A stretch of DNA of 64,000 bases from a bacterium (lineage in GTDB: Bacteria > Desulfobacterota > Binatia > DP-6). This document shows, piece by piece, positions 31,613 through 41,025 of this stretch (within the stretch, counting starts at the first letter, position 1; every line of letters starts with the position of its first letter). The notes beneath the pieces are model-generated. The model did not search any database. It was given only the letters and a program-made list of their open reading frames with translations, and was not told where the DNA came from. The position numbers and the translations under genes were made by a program. Location: the NCBI GenBank assembly GCA_026129405.1, contig JAHCID010000002.1:496001-560000 (forward strand), read 5' to 3'.

Positions 31613-32053
31613 CTACTCGTCGAGGTCCATGTCGAGGAAGGCACCGCTCGGACTCGCGGGGCCAGGTTTGAGGCTCACGAGACCCTGGTTCCCGTCGGCC
31701 AGGAAGAGCGTCGCCTGGATGGTCGGAAACAGCACCTCGCACGGGGCCGGGTTGGCGAGCTGCCACTTCCGGCGCGGAGACTTGCGGCGTCCCGTCCAGA
31801 GGATTCCTTCCGTCGTGGGCGAGACTCCGAACCCGCCCCCGGCGCACTTGAAACGGATCTTCGCGCCTTTGACGGGACACACGGAGCCACGGCAGTACCA
31901 GCGGCCGTCGATCCGATCTCCCGATCCGACCAGCAGGCCGATCACCGTTACCCGCGTCGAGCCTTCGGCCGTCGTCAAGGTGCCTTTCCACACCTTTGCG
32001 TGTGCCACCGAAACGAGCGTCAGCAGGACCGCAGCCACCAGAGCCGGTTGCAT
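31613..32053 (-). CDS. small secreted protein
   Basis: The 146-residue protein has a short signal peptide (PALVAAVLLTLVSVAHA, cleavage after about residue 19) and a mature part rich in beta strands and Gly, with four Cys (WYCRGSVC, RFKCAGGG, NPAPCEV) that could form disulfides. I recognise no family. Secreted proteins with this general look (short, Gly/Cys-rich, KVWKGTL start) may bind surfaces or carbohydrate. It stands alone, convergent with the receiver-cyclase gene. Confidence 0.6.
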   Translation of the reverse strand: MQPALVAAVLLTLVSVAHAKVWKGTLTTAEGSTRVTVIGLLVGSGDRIDGRWYCRGSVCPVKGAKIRFKCAGGGFGVSPTTEGILWTGRRKSPRRKWQLANPAPCEVLFPTIQATLFLADGNQGLVSLKPGPASPSGAFLDMDLDE

Positions 32054-32109
32054 GACCGCCCTTTTGAGCCAGCGCGGTGCGGCCCGTCAACTCGACGAGG
32101 TCATTTGGT

Positions 32110-32870
32110 CGCGAAAGGTGGCCGTGTGACCGGAGCGCTGCGTCGGGTGGTCGTTCCCGGCGGCGCCAGCACCCGCGTGATGGGACCGCCGCCGGCGATC
32201 GCGGCGTGATACTGCTCCCAGCTCTCCGCGACGAAGAGCATCCGCCGCCGTCGAGCGTGCCATCCGGATGGTGCAGGACGAAGGCGGCCGCACGGCCGGG
32301 AAACCGTCCCTCCGGCGCGCGCAGCGCCACCGCGGCCGGCCTGAAGGGTGCGTTCGGCAGGAGCGCCATCGTCCCGGGCCTCGCGCGCACTTCGGCGTAC
32401 AGAGCCGCGAGCTCGGCGTCGACGCTCGGGCGCAACGTGCTCGGGCTCGTCGTTCCGGCACGGATCGGGCATGCGACCAGCAGCAGCGCGGCGACCCAGG
32501 TGGAGATGCGCAGCGCAGCCGTGGCCAACGTCAGCAGCAGCGCGCAGAGCAGCGAGCCCTGGTAGTGGTAGCGCGGCTCGGTGGAGACGGCGAGCTCCAG
32601 GCCGACGCGGCCGACGGCGATCGCAGCATACGACGAGCAACGTGACCTGACGCGGGAAGCGGCGGGCGGCGACCACGGCGGCGGCCGCCGCGAGCAGGCG
32701 ACGAAGCGCGCGTGCCGCGTCCGTCGATCCGTCCGTCGGGGTGGGCGAGCACGAACGCGGCGGCCTCCCCCGGGAAGCGTTCGGGGCCGCGAACAGCACC
32801 ATTGGCGAGCGCCAGGTCGAGCCCGGAGTAGTGGCAGTGGCGCACCCCGGGTGGGATCCGAAAATGCATT
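32110..32870 (-). pseudogene. decayed membrane protein gene with repeated segment
   Basis: Coding-like segments on the minus strand lie in three frames. From right to left: a segment ending FPGEAAAFVLAHPDGRIDG (about 32720-32870); LLAAAAAVVAARRFPRQVTLLVV (about 32650); then SSYAAIAVGRVGLELAVSTE and EPRYHYQGSLLCALLLTLA with more membrane-like sequence (about 32500-32640). The last part is FPGRAAAFVLHHPDGTLDG, then a shifted MLFVAESWEQYHAAIAGG. The tail motif FPGxAAAFVLxHPDG occurs twice, at about 32260-32320 and 32725-32780, so two related genes or a duplication are involved. The EPRYHYQ and membrane pattern recalls DUF2079 or GT39-type integral membrane proteins. No intact gene remains. Confidence 0.5.
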
Positions 32871-32990
32871 GAGAAGATGGATATCCGCTTGCGACTGGCG
32901 ACGTCACGTCGAAGGCGCCGGGCTCACTTTCCCGTCGTATCTCCGCCCTCTCGGGTGCGGGCGAGAACGCCATGGATAATGCTTTTCTCC
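32871..32990. other. intergenic region before rpoD promoter
   Basis: Base composition is noticeably less GC-rich than in the genes around. I see no coding frame or structured element here beyond the adjacent promoter. Confidence 0.3.
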
Positions 32991-33019
32991 TTGACTGTGT
33001 GGGGGTGCGACAGTAGGTT
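32991..33019 (+). promoter_or_regulatory. sigma-70-type promoter for rpoD
   Basis: TTGACT at 32991-32996 and TAGGTT at 33014-33019 are separated by 17 bases, a standard housekeeping promoter on the plus strand. Transcription would start near 33026, giving a leader of about 150 bases before rpoD. No riboswitch-like structure is evident in the leader. Confidence 0.55.
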
Positions 33020-33175
33020 CGCCCCCCTGAGATCGCGTTCTGGCTCGCTGAATACCGCCCGACCCGCCTCCGCCAGGACTGCGTATCCCTCAGGATTTCC
33101 ACTACTTGAGCGGAACCAGCCCGAGCCTCGCGTGTATCGGTTGAGAGGCCCCGGCCGAGCCGTGCCGGCAGCGCC

Positions 33176-35026
33176 ATGCTGCCGTCCGCCCGTGGCGTGA
33201 TGCGCATGGAAAAGCGTTCGAACGACAAGAAAACCTCGGCCAAGGAGTCCCGGCCCGCGGCGACGCGGGCTGCGGCGGCGGCGGCGCCCGCAGCGCGGCG
33301 AGAGGCTCGTGAGGCCCGGGAGCCGCGTGGCGGCGACGGTGCGCCGGAGGGCGGGGGCGCCGAGGAGATCGACACCGTCGTCTCGATGCTCGGCGAGATC
33401 GACGTCGAGACCGAATCGGTCGACGAAACGGCGCTGGCGGAGGACGGGGAGAAGCAGGAAGGGGCGGAGTGGGGCGAGGAGAAGCCCGAGCAGGAAGAGG
33501 TCGAGCGGGCCCCCGGTGAGACCGCCGATCCGGTGCGGATGTACCTCCAGGAGATGGGCGGCGTCCCGCTGCTCACCCGCGAGGAGGAGGTCGCGATCGC
33601 GAAGGAGATCGAGGCCGGCGAGAAGGACGTCCGCGAGGCCGTCTTCTCCCTCGACATCGCGCATCAGTACATCCTGACCCTCGGGGAGCGGCTGCGGCAG
33701 GGCGAGATCGAGGCCCGCCATCTCTTCGGCGACGAAGAGCAGCAGACCGAGAGTGACACCGCCGAGTCCGGTCCGCGCGAGGACAAGCGCGCCGACGCGT
33801 TCCTGAAGCAGGTGAGCAAGCTGAAGCGGCTCGCCGGCGAGCAGGAGAAGCTGGAGGCGGAGCGCAAGAAGGCGCGCACCTCCAAGGCGCGCAAGGTCGC
33901 GATCGACAAGCGCCTCGAGGTCATCGCGCAGCAGACGCGCGAGACCCTGCTCGAGACCAAGATCGGCCCGAAGCACGTCACCAGCATGGTCGACAAGCTG
34001 AAGGACGGCTTCCGCATCGTCGACCGCGAGCAGTTCGAGACCAAGCGCCTCGAGGAGCGTCTCGGCCACCCCGGCAGCGAGGTGATCAAGTTCGCCCAGC
34101 GCATCAAGAACGAGGAGAAGGACGCCGCGCGCCAGGCCAGCCGCATGTTCCACGCGCCGGCGGCGCAGGTCGTCGACGCGGGCGAGACCATCAAGGAGGC
34201 CCGGCGCAAGATCAAGATCGTCACCGACGAGCTCGGCATGCCGGCCGAGACGCTGCGCGAGGTCCTGATGGTGATCCGCCGCGGCGAGAGCAAGGCGCAG
34301 GAGGGCAAGCGCCGGCTCATCGAGGCCAACCTCCGCCTCGTCGTCTCGATCGCCAAGCGCTACACGAACCGCGGCCTCGGCTTCCTCGACCTGATCCAGG
34401 AGGGGAACATCGGCCTCATGCGCGCGGTCGAGAAGTTCGAGTACCAGCGCGGCTACAAGTTCTCGACCTACGCCACCTGGTGGATCCGCCAGTCGGTGTC
34501 GCGCGCCATCGCCGACCAGGCGCGCACGATCCGCATCCCGGTCCACATGATCGAGACCATCAACAAGGTGATCCGCACCTCGCGCTACCTCGTGCAGCAG
34601 TACGGCCGCGAGCCCAGCGCCGAGGAGATCGCCCAGCAGATGGAGATGCCGGCGGACAAGGTCCGCAAGGTGCTGAAGATCGTGAAGGAGCCGGTCTCCC
34701 TCGAGACGCCGATCGGCGACGACGAGGAGAGCTCGCTGGGCGATTTCGTCGAGGACCGGCAGACGCTGTCGCCGGCCGACGCCGCGATGGCACTCTCGCT
34801 CGAGGAGCAGACCCGCAAGGTGCTGGCGACGCTGACGCCGCGCGAGGAGCAGATCCTGCGCCTGCGCTTCGGCATCGGCGAGAAGTCCGACTACACGCTC
34901 GAAGAGGTCGGCCAGCGCTTCGCGGTCACGCGCGAGCGCATCCGCCAGATCGAGGCGAAGGCGCTGCGCAAGCTGCGCAGCCCGAACCGCTCGCGCGTCC
35001 TCGAGACCTTCGTCGGCCGGCAGTAG
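33176..35026 (+). CDS. rpoD: RNA polymerase primary sigma factor RpoD
   Basis: The 616-residue protein has all parts of a primary sigma factor. Region 1.2 is [26 protein letters not shown] (from about residue 118), followed by a long helical non-conserved region. Regions 2.1-2.4 span about 380-450 ([47 protein letters not shown]), then region 3 ([13 protein letters not shown]) and region 4.2 ([29 protein letters not shown]). The N-terminal 100 residues are Ala/Glu/Arg-rich low complexity. Start choice is uncertain among ATGs at 33176, 33200 and 33206, none with a clear ribosome binding site. It is not next to dnaG or rpsU, its usual neighbours in proteobacteria. Confidence 0.96.
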   Translation: MLPSARGVMRMEKRSNDKKTSAKESRPAATRAAAAAAPAARREAREAREPRGGDGAPEGGGAEEIDTVVSMLGEIDVETESVDETALAEDGEKQEGAEWGEEKPEQEEVERAPGETADPVRMYLQEMGGVPLLTREEEVAIAKEIEAGEKDVREAVFSLDIAHQYILTLGERLRQGEIEARHLFGDEEQQTESDTAESGPREDKRADAFLKQVSKLKRLAGEQEKLEAERKKARTSKARKVAIDKRLEVIAQQTRETLLETKIGPKHVTSMVDKLKDGFRIVDREQFETKRLEERLGHPGSEVIKFAQRIKNEEKDAARQASRMFHAPAAQVVDAGETIKEARRKIKIVTDELGMPAETLREVLMVIRRGESKAQEGKRRLIEANLRLVVSIAKRYTNRGLGFLDLIQEGNIGLMRAVEKFEYQRGYKFSTYATWWIRQSVSRAIADQARTIRIPVHMIETINKVIRTSRYLVQQYGREPSAEEIAQQMEMPADKVRKVLKIVKEPVSLETPIGDDEESSLGDFVEDRQTLSPADAAMALSLEEQTRKVLATLTPREEQILRLRFGIGEKSDYTLEEVGQRFAVTRERIRQIEAKALRKLRSPNRSRVLETFVGRQ

Positions 35027-35031
35027 CCGGC

Positions 35032-35063
35032 GGCGCCCGCCGCCGACGTCGGAGGCGGGCGCC
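35032..35063. terminator. stem-loop between convergent rpoD and hydrolase genes
   Basis: GGCGCCCGCC at 35032-35041 is a perfect complement of GGCGGGCGCC at 35054-35063, a 10-bp GC stem with a 12-base loop, located six bases after the rpoD stop. It lacks a T-run on either side. Position between two convergent genes suggests a bidirectional terminator or mRNA 3' stabiliser. Confidence 0.55.
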
Positions 35064-35071
35064 CGTTCCGG

Positions 35072-35896
35072 TCAGCCTTCGGTGAAGGCGAGGATCTCCG
35101 AGTTTATCACGTCGGCGTGGATCGTGAACGCGCCGTGCGGGAACCCCTTGTAGACCTTGAGCTCGCAGTTCCTGACCAGCTTGGCCGTCAGAAGCCCGGA
35201 GTCGGCGATCGGCACGATCTGGTCGTCGTCGCCGTGGACGACGAGCACGGGCACGTCGATCTGCTTCAGGTCCTCGGTGAAGTCGGTCTCCGAGAACGCC
35301 GCGATGCAGTCGTAGTGCGCCTTGGCGCCGCCCATCATGCCCTGGCGCCACCAGTTCCGGATCACGCCCTCGGCCGGCTTCGCCCCGGGGCGGTTGTAGC
35401 CGTAGAACGGGCCGCTCGCGACGTCGAGATAGAACTGGGCGCGGTTCGCGGCGAGCGCAGCGCGGAGGCCGTCGAAGGTTTCGATCGGCGTGCCGCCCGG
35501 GTTCTTCTCCGACTTCACCATGACCGGCGGCACGGCGCTGATCAGCACGGCCTTCGCGACCCGGCCCTTGCCGTACCGGGCGACGTAGCGCGCCACCTCG
35601 CCGCCGCCCGTCGAGTGGCCGATGTGGATGGCGTCGCGGAGCCCGAGAGCGCTCACGAGCTCGTCGACGTCGGCCGCGTAGGTGTCCATCTCGTTGCCGG
35701 TCGCCGTCTGCGTCGAGCGGCCGTGCCCGCGCCGGTCGTGCGCGATGACGCGGTACCCCTTGGCGAGGAAGTACAGCATCTGCGCGTCCCAGTCGTCGGC
35801 GCTGAGCGGCCAGCCGTGATGGAACACGATGGGCCGCCCGCTGCCCCAGTCCTTGTAGAAGATCTCGGTCCCGTCCTTCGTGGTGATCCTGCTCAT
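35072..35896 (-). CDS. alpha/beta hydrolase, non-heme chloroperoxidase/arylesterase-like
   Basis: The 274-residue protein matches the cofactor-free haloperoxidase/esterase group. The oxyanion-hole region is [13 protein letters not shown] near residues 25-37, and RRGHGRS lies near 55. The nucleophile elbow GHSTGG has Ser95; the acid is in [11 protein letters not shown] near 220 and the catalytic His in GFPHGAF near 253. No signal peptide is seen, so it acts in the cytoplasm, probably on esters or lactones. AGGAGG lies shortly before the ATG. It is a single gene. Confidence 0.9.
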   Translation of the reverse strand: MSRITTKDGTEIFYKDWGSGRPIVFHHGWPLSADDWDAQMLYFLAKGYRVIAHDRRGHGRSTQTATGNEMDTYAADVDELVSALGLRDAIHIGHSTGGGEVARYVARYGKGRVAKAVLISAVPPVMVKSEKNPGGTPIETFDGLRAALAANRAQFYLDVASGPFYGYNRPGAKPAEGVIRNWWRQGMMGGAKAHYDCIAAFSETDFTEDLKQIDVPVLVVHGDDDQIVPIADSGLLTAKLVRNCELKVYKGFPHGAFTIHADVINSEILAFTEG

Positions 35897-36233
35897 GCGA
35901 TGGCTCCTCCTGCGCGCGTCCTGTCGGGGTGGTTCGTGGGTGGTGGTCCGCCGTGCTCAGGGCACGGGCGGGACGTAGGGGAAGACCGGCGATGGTCCGG
36001 CGGCCACCGGATCGTTCCCGATGCCGAGGTACGTGGGAGTGTTCGCCGCGCGGCTCAGCATACGTCCGGCGCGTCGTTGGTGAGAGACCGGTCGTTCCGC
36101 ACGGCAGAAGCCGGACGTCGCCGGGGTGGCGACGTCGGGGGCGAGGCGCGTTCGGCCCGAAGCGAGGGCCGACGTCGGCCTGGCCGACGTTGCCGGCCGC
36201 GCCCCTCACCAGCGGTCGTCGTCGCCATGGTGG
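35897..36233. other. intergenic region with one strong palindrome
   Basis: This 337-base gap on the 5' side of the hydrolase gene has no convincing gene; open frames here are Arg-rich and lack start signals. It contains the 19-base palindrome at 36172-36190, annotated separately. Confidence 0.4.
36172..36190. repeat. perfect 9-bp-arm palindrome
   Basis: ACGTCGGCC-T-GGCCGACGT is perfectly symmetrical around one base. It lies 44 bases after the DUF2934 stop and about 275 bases before the hydrolase ATG, reading along the minus strand. It could be a terminator stem with a minimal loop or, more likely given the one-base centre, an operator for a dimeric repressor. Confidence 0.45.
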
Positions 36234-36542
36234 TCAGCCCTCGGCCGCCTCGAGGACGAGGCCGCCGGCGTAGTCGCGGAGCAGGCGATCGTCGTCGGCC
36301 AGGCGGCGTTCGGCCGCGTGCCAGTCCTCTTCGGGAGAGCCCAGGGGCCGGCCGCGCCGGACCCAGAGGTCGTACGCCAGCTCGCGTCGCGTCGGCTGTG
36401 GTCGATCGTCTCCATCACCTCTCCCGCGTCGGCCGGTCCGGGTGGCCGACAGCAGCTCGTGTCGTCGTCGGCGTGCGCCACGGACGGCCGGCGCCCTGGA
36501 CCGGTCCGTCCGGACGCCGCCTCGCGTCGCCTGGCGATGCAA
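36234..36542 (-). CDS. DUF2934-like small protein, probable frameshift near its start
   Basis: The last 50 residues carry the DUF2934 pattern: RRELAYDLWVRRGRPLGSP followed by EEDWHAAERRLADDD. The function of this family is unknown. Upstream, this frame is Arg-rich and has only weak starts. The natural start appears to be the ATG at 36415, preceded by GGGAGAGG and reading METIDHSRRDA, but it is one frame off. A one-base slip within the CGACGCGACGCG run at about 36380-36395 would join the two into a protein of about 60 residues. The outer limit given is the open frame; the real gene is probably 36234-36415. Confidence 0.5.
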   Translation of the reverse strand: MHRQATRGGVRTDRSRAPAVRGARRRRHELLSATRTGRRGRGDGDDRPQPTRRELAYDLWVRRGRPLGSPEEDWHAAERRLADDDRLLRDYAGGLVLEAAEG

Positions 36543-36685
36543 CCGTCGTGCCGCCGGCGAGGGGCGTGACGGCGGGTGTCGAACGCAGCGCCCGACGACA
36601 TTTCGGCATCCGTGCCGTGGCGACGGTGGCTACGGCCGGACGTCGCCGCTGGCGGCCGCCTCGGCTGCCGCGCCGAGGCGCGACG

Positions 36686-37882
36686 CTACTTCGCGGCGCC
36701 GGTCGTGACCGCCTGGCCGTCGTGCAGCGCGGCCACGTCGCCGACGACGAGCGTCTCGCCGCCGGCGAGGCCCGACGTCACCTGCAGGTCGTCGCCGAAG
36801 GCGGGGCCGACCTGCACCGGCGTGCGACGCGCACGGCCGTCGGCGACCACCCACACGAAGCGCGCGTCGCCGTCGGTGTGCACCGTGCTCTTCGGTGCGA
36901 GCACCGCGCCGCTCGGCCCGGCCGTGCCCGGCACCTCCTCGAGGAAGGTGATGCGCGCGCTCATGTCGGGCCACAGCTTGTCGTCGGGCTGCTCGATCTG
37001 CACCTCGACACGCAGGGTGCCCTTCTGCCGATCGACCTGCGGGTAGAGCTTCACGACGTGGGCCGCGTAGCGGCGGTCGGGGAGGGCGTCGGGGACGACC
37101 TCGGCGCGCTGGTCGAGGCGGATCTTCGCGAGCTCGCTCTCGGTGACGTCGACCTGCCCGCGCAGGTCGGCGAGGTTGGCCATGCGGATCAGGTCGCCGG
37201 AGCCGTCGAAGCCGCCGGGGACGGCGATCTCGCCGACCTCCTTCAGCTTGGCGAGGATCACGCCGCTGCGCGGGGCGCGCAGCACGGTGTAGTCGAGCGC
37301 GACGCGTGCCTGCTCGAGCTCGGCCTCCGCCTGGCCGACGCGCGCCGCGGCGCTGCGCGCCTCGGATTCCTTCACGTCGAGCTCCTCGCGCGAGATGATG
37401 CCGCCCTGCCCGAGCGGTCGCGCGCGGCGCAGCTGCGCGTCGGCGAGGGCGCGGTTGGCGCGCGCCAGCCGCAGATTGGCCTCGGCGCGGTCGACCGCGG
37501 CGCGGTACTCGCGCGCGTCGAGCTCGACCAGCGGATCGCCGACCTGCACGTGGTCGCCCTCCTCGACGACGTAGCGGTCGATGCGGCCCGCGACACGCAC
37601 GCCGATCGAGATGTAGCGGTCGGCGCTGACCACGTAGCCCGCGCCCGAGAGCACCGGCACCGCCGGCGCGCCGCCACGCTCGGCGGCGACGGTCTTCGCG
37701 GTGGCCGTCTCGACGGCGACGGGGCGGCCGCGGCCGGCGAGCGCGGCCAGCCCGAGCGCGACGAGCACCAGCGCGCCGATCACCCAGGGCCAGCGCCGCC
37801 GGCCGCGTGCGGCCGCGTCGCCGCGCTCGAGCCGCAGCTGGGCGAGCTGCTCGCGCAGCTCGGGATGGGCGTCTGCCGTCAT
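36686..37882 (-). CDS. HlyD/MacA-like periplasmic adaptor of an ABC exporter
   Basis: The 398-residue protein has a short cytoplasmic N terminus, one membrane anchor (WVIGALVLVALGLAALAG, about residues 34-51), a barrel-sandwich/lipoyl half-motif (YVVEEGDHVQVGDPLVELDAREY), a coiled-coil hairpin (EANLRLARANRALADAQL to EAELEQARVAL) and beta-barrel/MP domains. This is the layout of membrane-fusion proteins that link an inner-membrane pump to an outer-membrane channel. It is the last gene of a four-gene minus-strand operon and overlaps the permease gene by four bases. No outer-membrane channel gene is present. Confidence 0.9.
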   Translation of the reverse strand: MTADAHPELREQLAQLRLERGDAAARGRRRWPWVIGALVLVALGLAALAGRGRPVAVETATAKTVAAERGGAPAVPVLSGAGYVVSADRYISIGVRVAGRIDRYVVEEGDHVQVGDPLVELDAREYRAAVDRAEANLRLARANRALADAQLRRARPLGQGGIISREELDVKESEARSAAARVGQAEAELEQARVALDYTVLRAPRSGVILAKLKEVGEIAVPGGFDGSGDLIRMANLADLRGQVDVTESELAKIRLDQRAEVVPDALPDRRYAAHVVKLYPQVDRQKGTLRVEVQIEQPDDKLWPDMSARITFLEEVPGTAGPSGAVLAPKSTVHTDGDARFVWVVADGRARRTPVQVGPAFGDDLQVTSGLAGGETLVVGDVAALHDGQAVTTGAAK

Positions 37883-39054
37883 GCGTGTCGCAGCGCTTCG
37901 ATGACCTGGAGCCGGGACGCGCGCCAGGCCGGGGCCAGCCCGCCGAGGAAGCCGATCAGGACCGCGAAGCCGAGGGCCGTGAGGACGCCGCCCATCGAAG
38001 GCTCGAGGAGGACGGTCGCCACGCTGAACGTCATCATGCTGAAGGCCACGCCCGCAAGCAACGTATTGACGCCCCAGATCGCGAGCAGGGCGAGCAGGAC
38101 GCCGGCGGCGAAGCCCAGCCCGGCGATTAGGACCGACTCGAGCAGGAAGGCCATGAGGATCGAGCCGCGCCCGAACCCGAGCGCCCGCAGCGTGCCGATC
38201 TCCGCCGTGCGTGCCGCCACCGCGGCATACATCGTGTTGGCGGCGCCGAACGTGGCGCCGACGGCCATCACGCTCGCGAGCGAGAGCACCAGGACGTAGA
38301 GGGCCTGCGCCGTTTCGGCCTGCTCGCGGTAGTAGTCCTGCTCGGGCTTCGCCTCGAGCGTGAAGCGGCCGTCGGCCTCGATGCGGCGCTGGAGCGCCTG
38401 GCGATCGGCGCCGGGCGCGACGGTGATGCGCATGCCCGAGTAGCCCTCCCGTCGCGTGTCGCCCTGGATGTCGCGGACGTCGGCCCAGATCTCGCTGTCG
38501 AAGGCGGTGCCGTTCGCGTCGTTGATGCCGACGACCGTCCAGCGGCGGCGTCCGAACTCGATCGTGCTCCCGAGCGTGGCCCCCTCGTAGCGCAGCGCGA
38601 CCCCGCGCCCGATCACGACCTCGCCGAGCTGCGGGTCGAAGATGCGGCCCTGTGCGAGCCGTACGTCGCGGTGCACGGCCCAGGCGATCGGCTCGACGCC
38701 GCGGACGAGCACGTTCTCGCGCAGCCCCTCCCGGGTGCGCAGGAACGGCTGGTTGACGAGCTCGGGCGACGCCAGCGGCGTGCCGTCGGCGGTGAGCCCG
38801 ATGCCGGGCATCACGCGCACGTTCTCGGCCGCGTCGCGCGTGATGAAACTCGAGCCGTCGCTCGTCGAGCCCTTGCGCATGACGATCAGGTTGTCGGGCT
38901 CGCCGGTGGCGACGAGCATGCGCGTGAGGCCGCCGACGAGGGCGGCGAGCAGCATCGTCACCGCGACCACGAGGGCGATGCCGCCGGCGGTGAAGGCCAC
39001 CGTCCAGCGCCGCACCGCGAGGTTGCGGGTGGTGTACGCGAGCGGGATCGCCAT
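37879..39054 (-). CDS. ABC transporter permease, MacB/FtsX type (second permease)
   Basis: The 391-residue protein has one N-terminal membrane helix (about 20-42), a large periplasmic domain (about 45-275, with EVVIGRGVALRYEG and FGRRRWTVVGI) and three C-terminal helices with the FtsX pattern (RTAEIGTLRALGFGRGSILMAF). It is coupled to the adaptor downstream and lies three bases after the first permease. Two different permeases suggest a heterodimeric MacB-like pump driven by the ATPase at 40239. The substrate is unknown; lipids, peptides or antimicrobials are typical for the family. Confidence 0.88.
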   Translation of the reverse strand: MAIPLAYTTRNLAVRRWTVAFTAGGIALVVAVTMLLAALVGGLTRMLVATGEPDNLIVMRKGSTSDGSSFITRDAAENVRVMPGIGLTADGTPLASPELVNQPFLRTREGLRENVLVRGVEPIAWAVHRDVRLAQGRIFDPQLGEVVIGRGVALRYEGATLGSTIEFGRRRWTVVGINDANGTAFDSEIWADVRDIQGDTRREGYSGMRITVAPGADRQALQRRIEADGRFTLEAKPEQDYYREQAETAQALYVLVLSLASVMAVGATFGAANTMYAAVAARTAEIGTLRALGFGRGSILMAFLLESVLIAGLGFAAGVLLALLAIWGVNTLLAGVAFSMMTFSVATVLLEPSMGGVLTALGFAVLIGFLGGLAPAWRASRLQVIEALRHA

Positions 39055-39057
39055 CGC

Positions 39058-40242
39058 TCAGGCCAGGCGGCGCAACGCCTCGACGACGTTCAGCCGTGCG
39101 CCCGTCCACGCCGGCACGGCGCCGGCGACGAGTCCCACCACGGTGGCGATGGCGAGCCCCTGGAGCAGGATCGCCGGCGACATCGTGAAGTTGCCGAGCG
39201 GCCCCAGGAACGCGGCGTTGCCCGTCTTGCCCGCCGCCGCGAGCGCGCTGAAGAGCCACCATGCCCCGAGCGTGCCGGCCATGCCGCCGACGAAGCCGAG
39301 CAACGTCGACTCGGCGAGCAGCGCGAAGAGGATCGGCCGTCGCCCGAAGCCGAGGCTCTTCAGCATCGCGATCTCGGGGATGCGCTCGCGCACGCCCATC
39401 GACGCCGTGTTCGCCGCGATCAGCACCACCGCCGCGACCACGAGGAAGCCGACGATGAGGATCACGCGCACGAAGCTCTGGAACGAGGCCATGAAGTTCG
39501 ACACGAACGACTTCTCGGTCTCCGACGCCGTCACCGCCTCGGCGTTGCGGAACATGCCGTCGATGCTGCGGATGATGCCCTCGACGTGCTCCGGCCCCTC
39601 GGCCCGCAGCCAGATCATGCTGACGGCCGGCAGCCCGCCCATCTCGAAGCCGGGACGTGGGCCGAGCGACTCCTCGAGGTACTTGTGCTGGAACCACATG
39701 ACGTTGGCGTTGCCGGTGATCGAATGGATCACCCCGACGATGCGGAACGAGAGGTCGACGCCCCAGGCCGAGTGCACGAGGGTGACGTTCTGCCCGACGC
39801 GCCAGCCGAACTTGCGCATGGTGCCCTCGCCGACGAGCGCGCCGTTACGCGTCTTGCGGAAGGCCGCGAGCTCCTCGGGTGGAATCTGGTAGTCGGGCCA
39901 CACCTCGCCCACGGTCTCGGGATCGACCGCGAACTGCGGGAACATGTTCTTCGGCTCGTCGTAGACGCCGCCGAACCAGGTATAGTGGTTGACCGCGGCC
40001 ACGTGCGGCACCTGGCGCACCTTGGCGAGGTAGGAGTAGGGCAGGAGGTAGGTGAGCCCGGCCTCGTGGTGCGTCGAGATGCGCACGTTCGACACCGCCT
40101 TCTCGAGGATGGTGTCGAGCGCCGCCGGCAGCGACAGCACCGCGCAGACGAGGAAGATCGACAGCGCGATCGACAGCATCGTCAGCACCGTGCGCAGCGG
40201 GTGGCGGAAGAGGTTGCGCCAGACGAGCCCGGGCCAGGTCAC
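39058..40242 (-). CDS. ABC transporter permease, MacB/FtsX type (first permease)
   Basis: The 394-residue protein has the same layout as its neighbour: N-terminal helix (LTMLSIALSIFLVCAVLSLP), periplasmic domain (HYTWFGGVYDEPKNMFPQFA, IVGVIHSITGNANV), and C-terminal helices with RERIPEIAMLKSLGFGRRPI. Sequence identity to the other permease is low, so the pair is ancient. The GTG start overlaps the ATPase stop (GTGA), which fixes the start. Confidence 0.88.
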   Translation of the reverse strand: MTWPGLVWRNLFRHPLRTVLTMLSIALSIFLVCAVLSLPAALDTILEKAVSNVRISTHHEAGLTYLLPYSYLAKVRQVPHVAAVNHYTWFGGVYDEPKNMFPQFAVDPETVGEVWPDYQIPPEELAAFRKTRNGALVGEGTMRKFGWRVGQNVTLVHSAWGVDLSFRIVGVIHSITGNANVMWFQHKYLEESLGPRPGFEMGGLPAVSMIWLRAEGPEHVEGIIRSIDGMFRNAEAVTASETEKSFVSNFMASFQSFVRVILIVGFLVVAAVVLIAANTASMGVRERIPEIAMLKSLGFGRRPILFALLAESTLLGFVGGMAGTLGAWWLFSALAAAGKTGNAAFLGPLGNFTMSPAILLQGLAIATVVGLVAGAVPAWTGARLNVVEALRRLA

Positions 40243-40919
40243 GCCGCCGCCCCGTCGGGGGCGAGCACGCCCTTGTCGAGACGGATCACCTCGTCGACGA
40301 ACGCCTCGGCGCGATGGTCGTGCGTCACCATCACGATCGTCTTGTGGAAGGCGCGGTTCAGCTCGCGCAGCAGCGTCAGGATGGCGACGGCGCTCTTCGC
40401 GTCGAGGTCGCCGGTGGGCTCGTCGGCGACGAGCAGGTCGGGGTCGGTGACGATCGCGCGCGCGATCGCGACGCGCTGCTGCTCGCCCCCCGAGAGCTGC
40501 TGCGGCCGGTGATCCGCCCGATGCGGGACGCCGACGGCGGCGAGCGCGATCTCGGCACGCCGGCGCCGCTCGGCGCGCTTCAGGTCCGTCAGCAGCAGCG
40601 GCAGCTCGACGTTCTCGACCGCCGTCAGCACGGGCAGCAGATTGAAGAACTGGAACACGAGCCCGACGTGGCGTGCGCGCCAGGCGGCGAGCGCGTCGTC
40701 GTCGAGCTGCGAGAGCGCCTTGCCGGCGACGGTGACCTCGCCGCCGTCCGGGCGATCGAGCCCCGCGAGCAGGTTGAGGAGCGTCGACTTGCCGGAGCCC
40801 GACGGACCCATGAGCGCCACGAAGCGTCCCGCCGGGATGTGCAGAGTGACGTGATCGAGCGCATGGACCACGTCCACGCCGCGCCGATAGGAGCGGGATA
40901 TGTCGTCGACCTCGATCAT
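40239..40919 (-). CDS. ABC transporter ATPase, MacB/LolD type
   Basis: The 226-residue ATPase has Walker A GPSGSGKST at residues 38-46, Q-loop VGLVFQFFNLLPVLTA, signature LSGGEQQRVAIARAI, Walker B LLVADEPTGDLD and the switch His in VTHDHR. LolD/MacB-type ATPases drive mechanotransmission pumps rather than classical substrate translocation. It is the first gene of the operon ATPase-permease-permease-adaptor. Confidence 0.93.
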   Translation of the reverse strand: MIEVDDISRSYRRGVDVVHALDHVTLHIPAGRFVALMGPSGSGKSTLLNLLAGLDRPDGGEVTVAGKALSQLDDDALAAWRARHVGLVFQFFNLLPVLTAVENVELPLLLTDLKRAERRRRAEIALAAVGVPHRADHRPQQLSGGEQQRVAIARAIVTDPDLLVADEPTGDLDAKSAVAILTLLRELNRAFHKTIVMVTHDHRAEAFVDEVIRLDKGVLAPDGAAA

Positions 40920-40959
40920 GCGTCGTGGGGCGCCGGGGCGGCTGCGACAGCTTCTGCGG

Positions 40960-40972
40960 GACGGGTCCCGTC
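40960..40972. promoter_or_regulatory. palindrome in the divergent promoter region
   Basis: GACGGG-T-CCCGTC is a perfect 6-bp-arm palindrome between the exporter operon (minus) and the small YjfB-like gene (plus). It could be an operator shared by both; no -10/-35 pair is clear nearby. Confidence 0.3.
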
Positions 40973-41025
40973 GGTTCAAGTCCCGGCGCGTCTCCACCGA
41001 TACCGGAAGATGGAGGACTCCACAC

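Noticed and set aside
36686-39697. One continuous minus-strand frame of about 1000 codons joining adaptor and permease region
   Set aside because: Only the part from 36686 to 37882 is the adaptor; the rest is the shadow of the permease genes, which have clear FtsX features in another frame.
40930-41000. tRNA T-arm-like GGTTCAAGTCC
   Set aside because: The flanking bases do not form a 5-bp T stem, and no acceptor stem, anticodon arm or CCA is found nearby.
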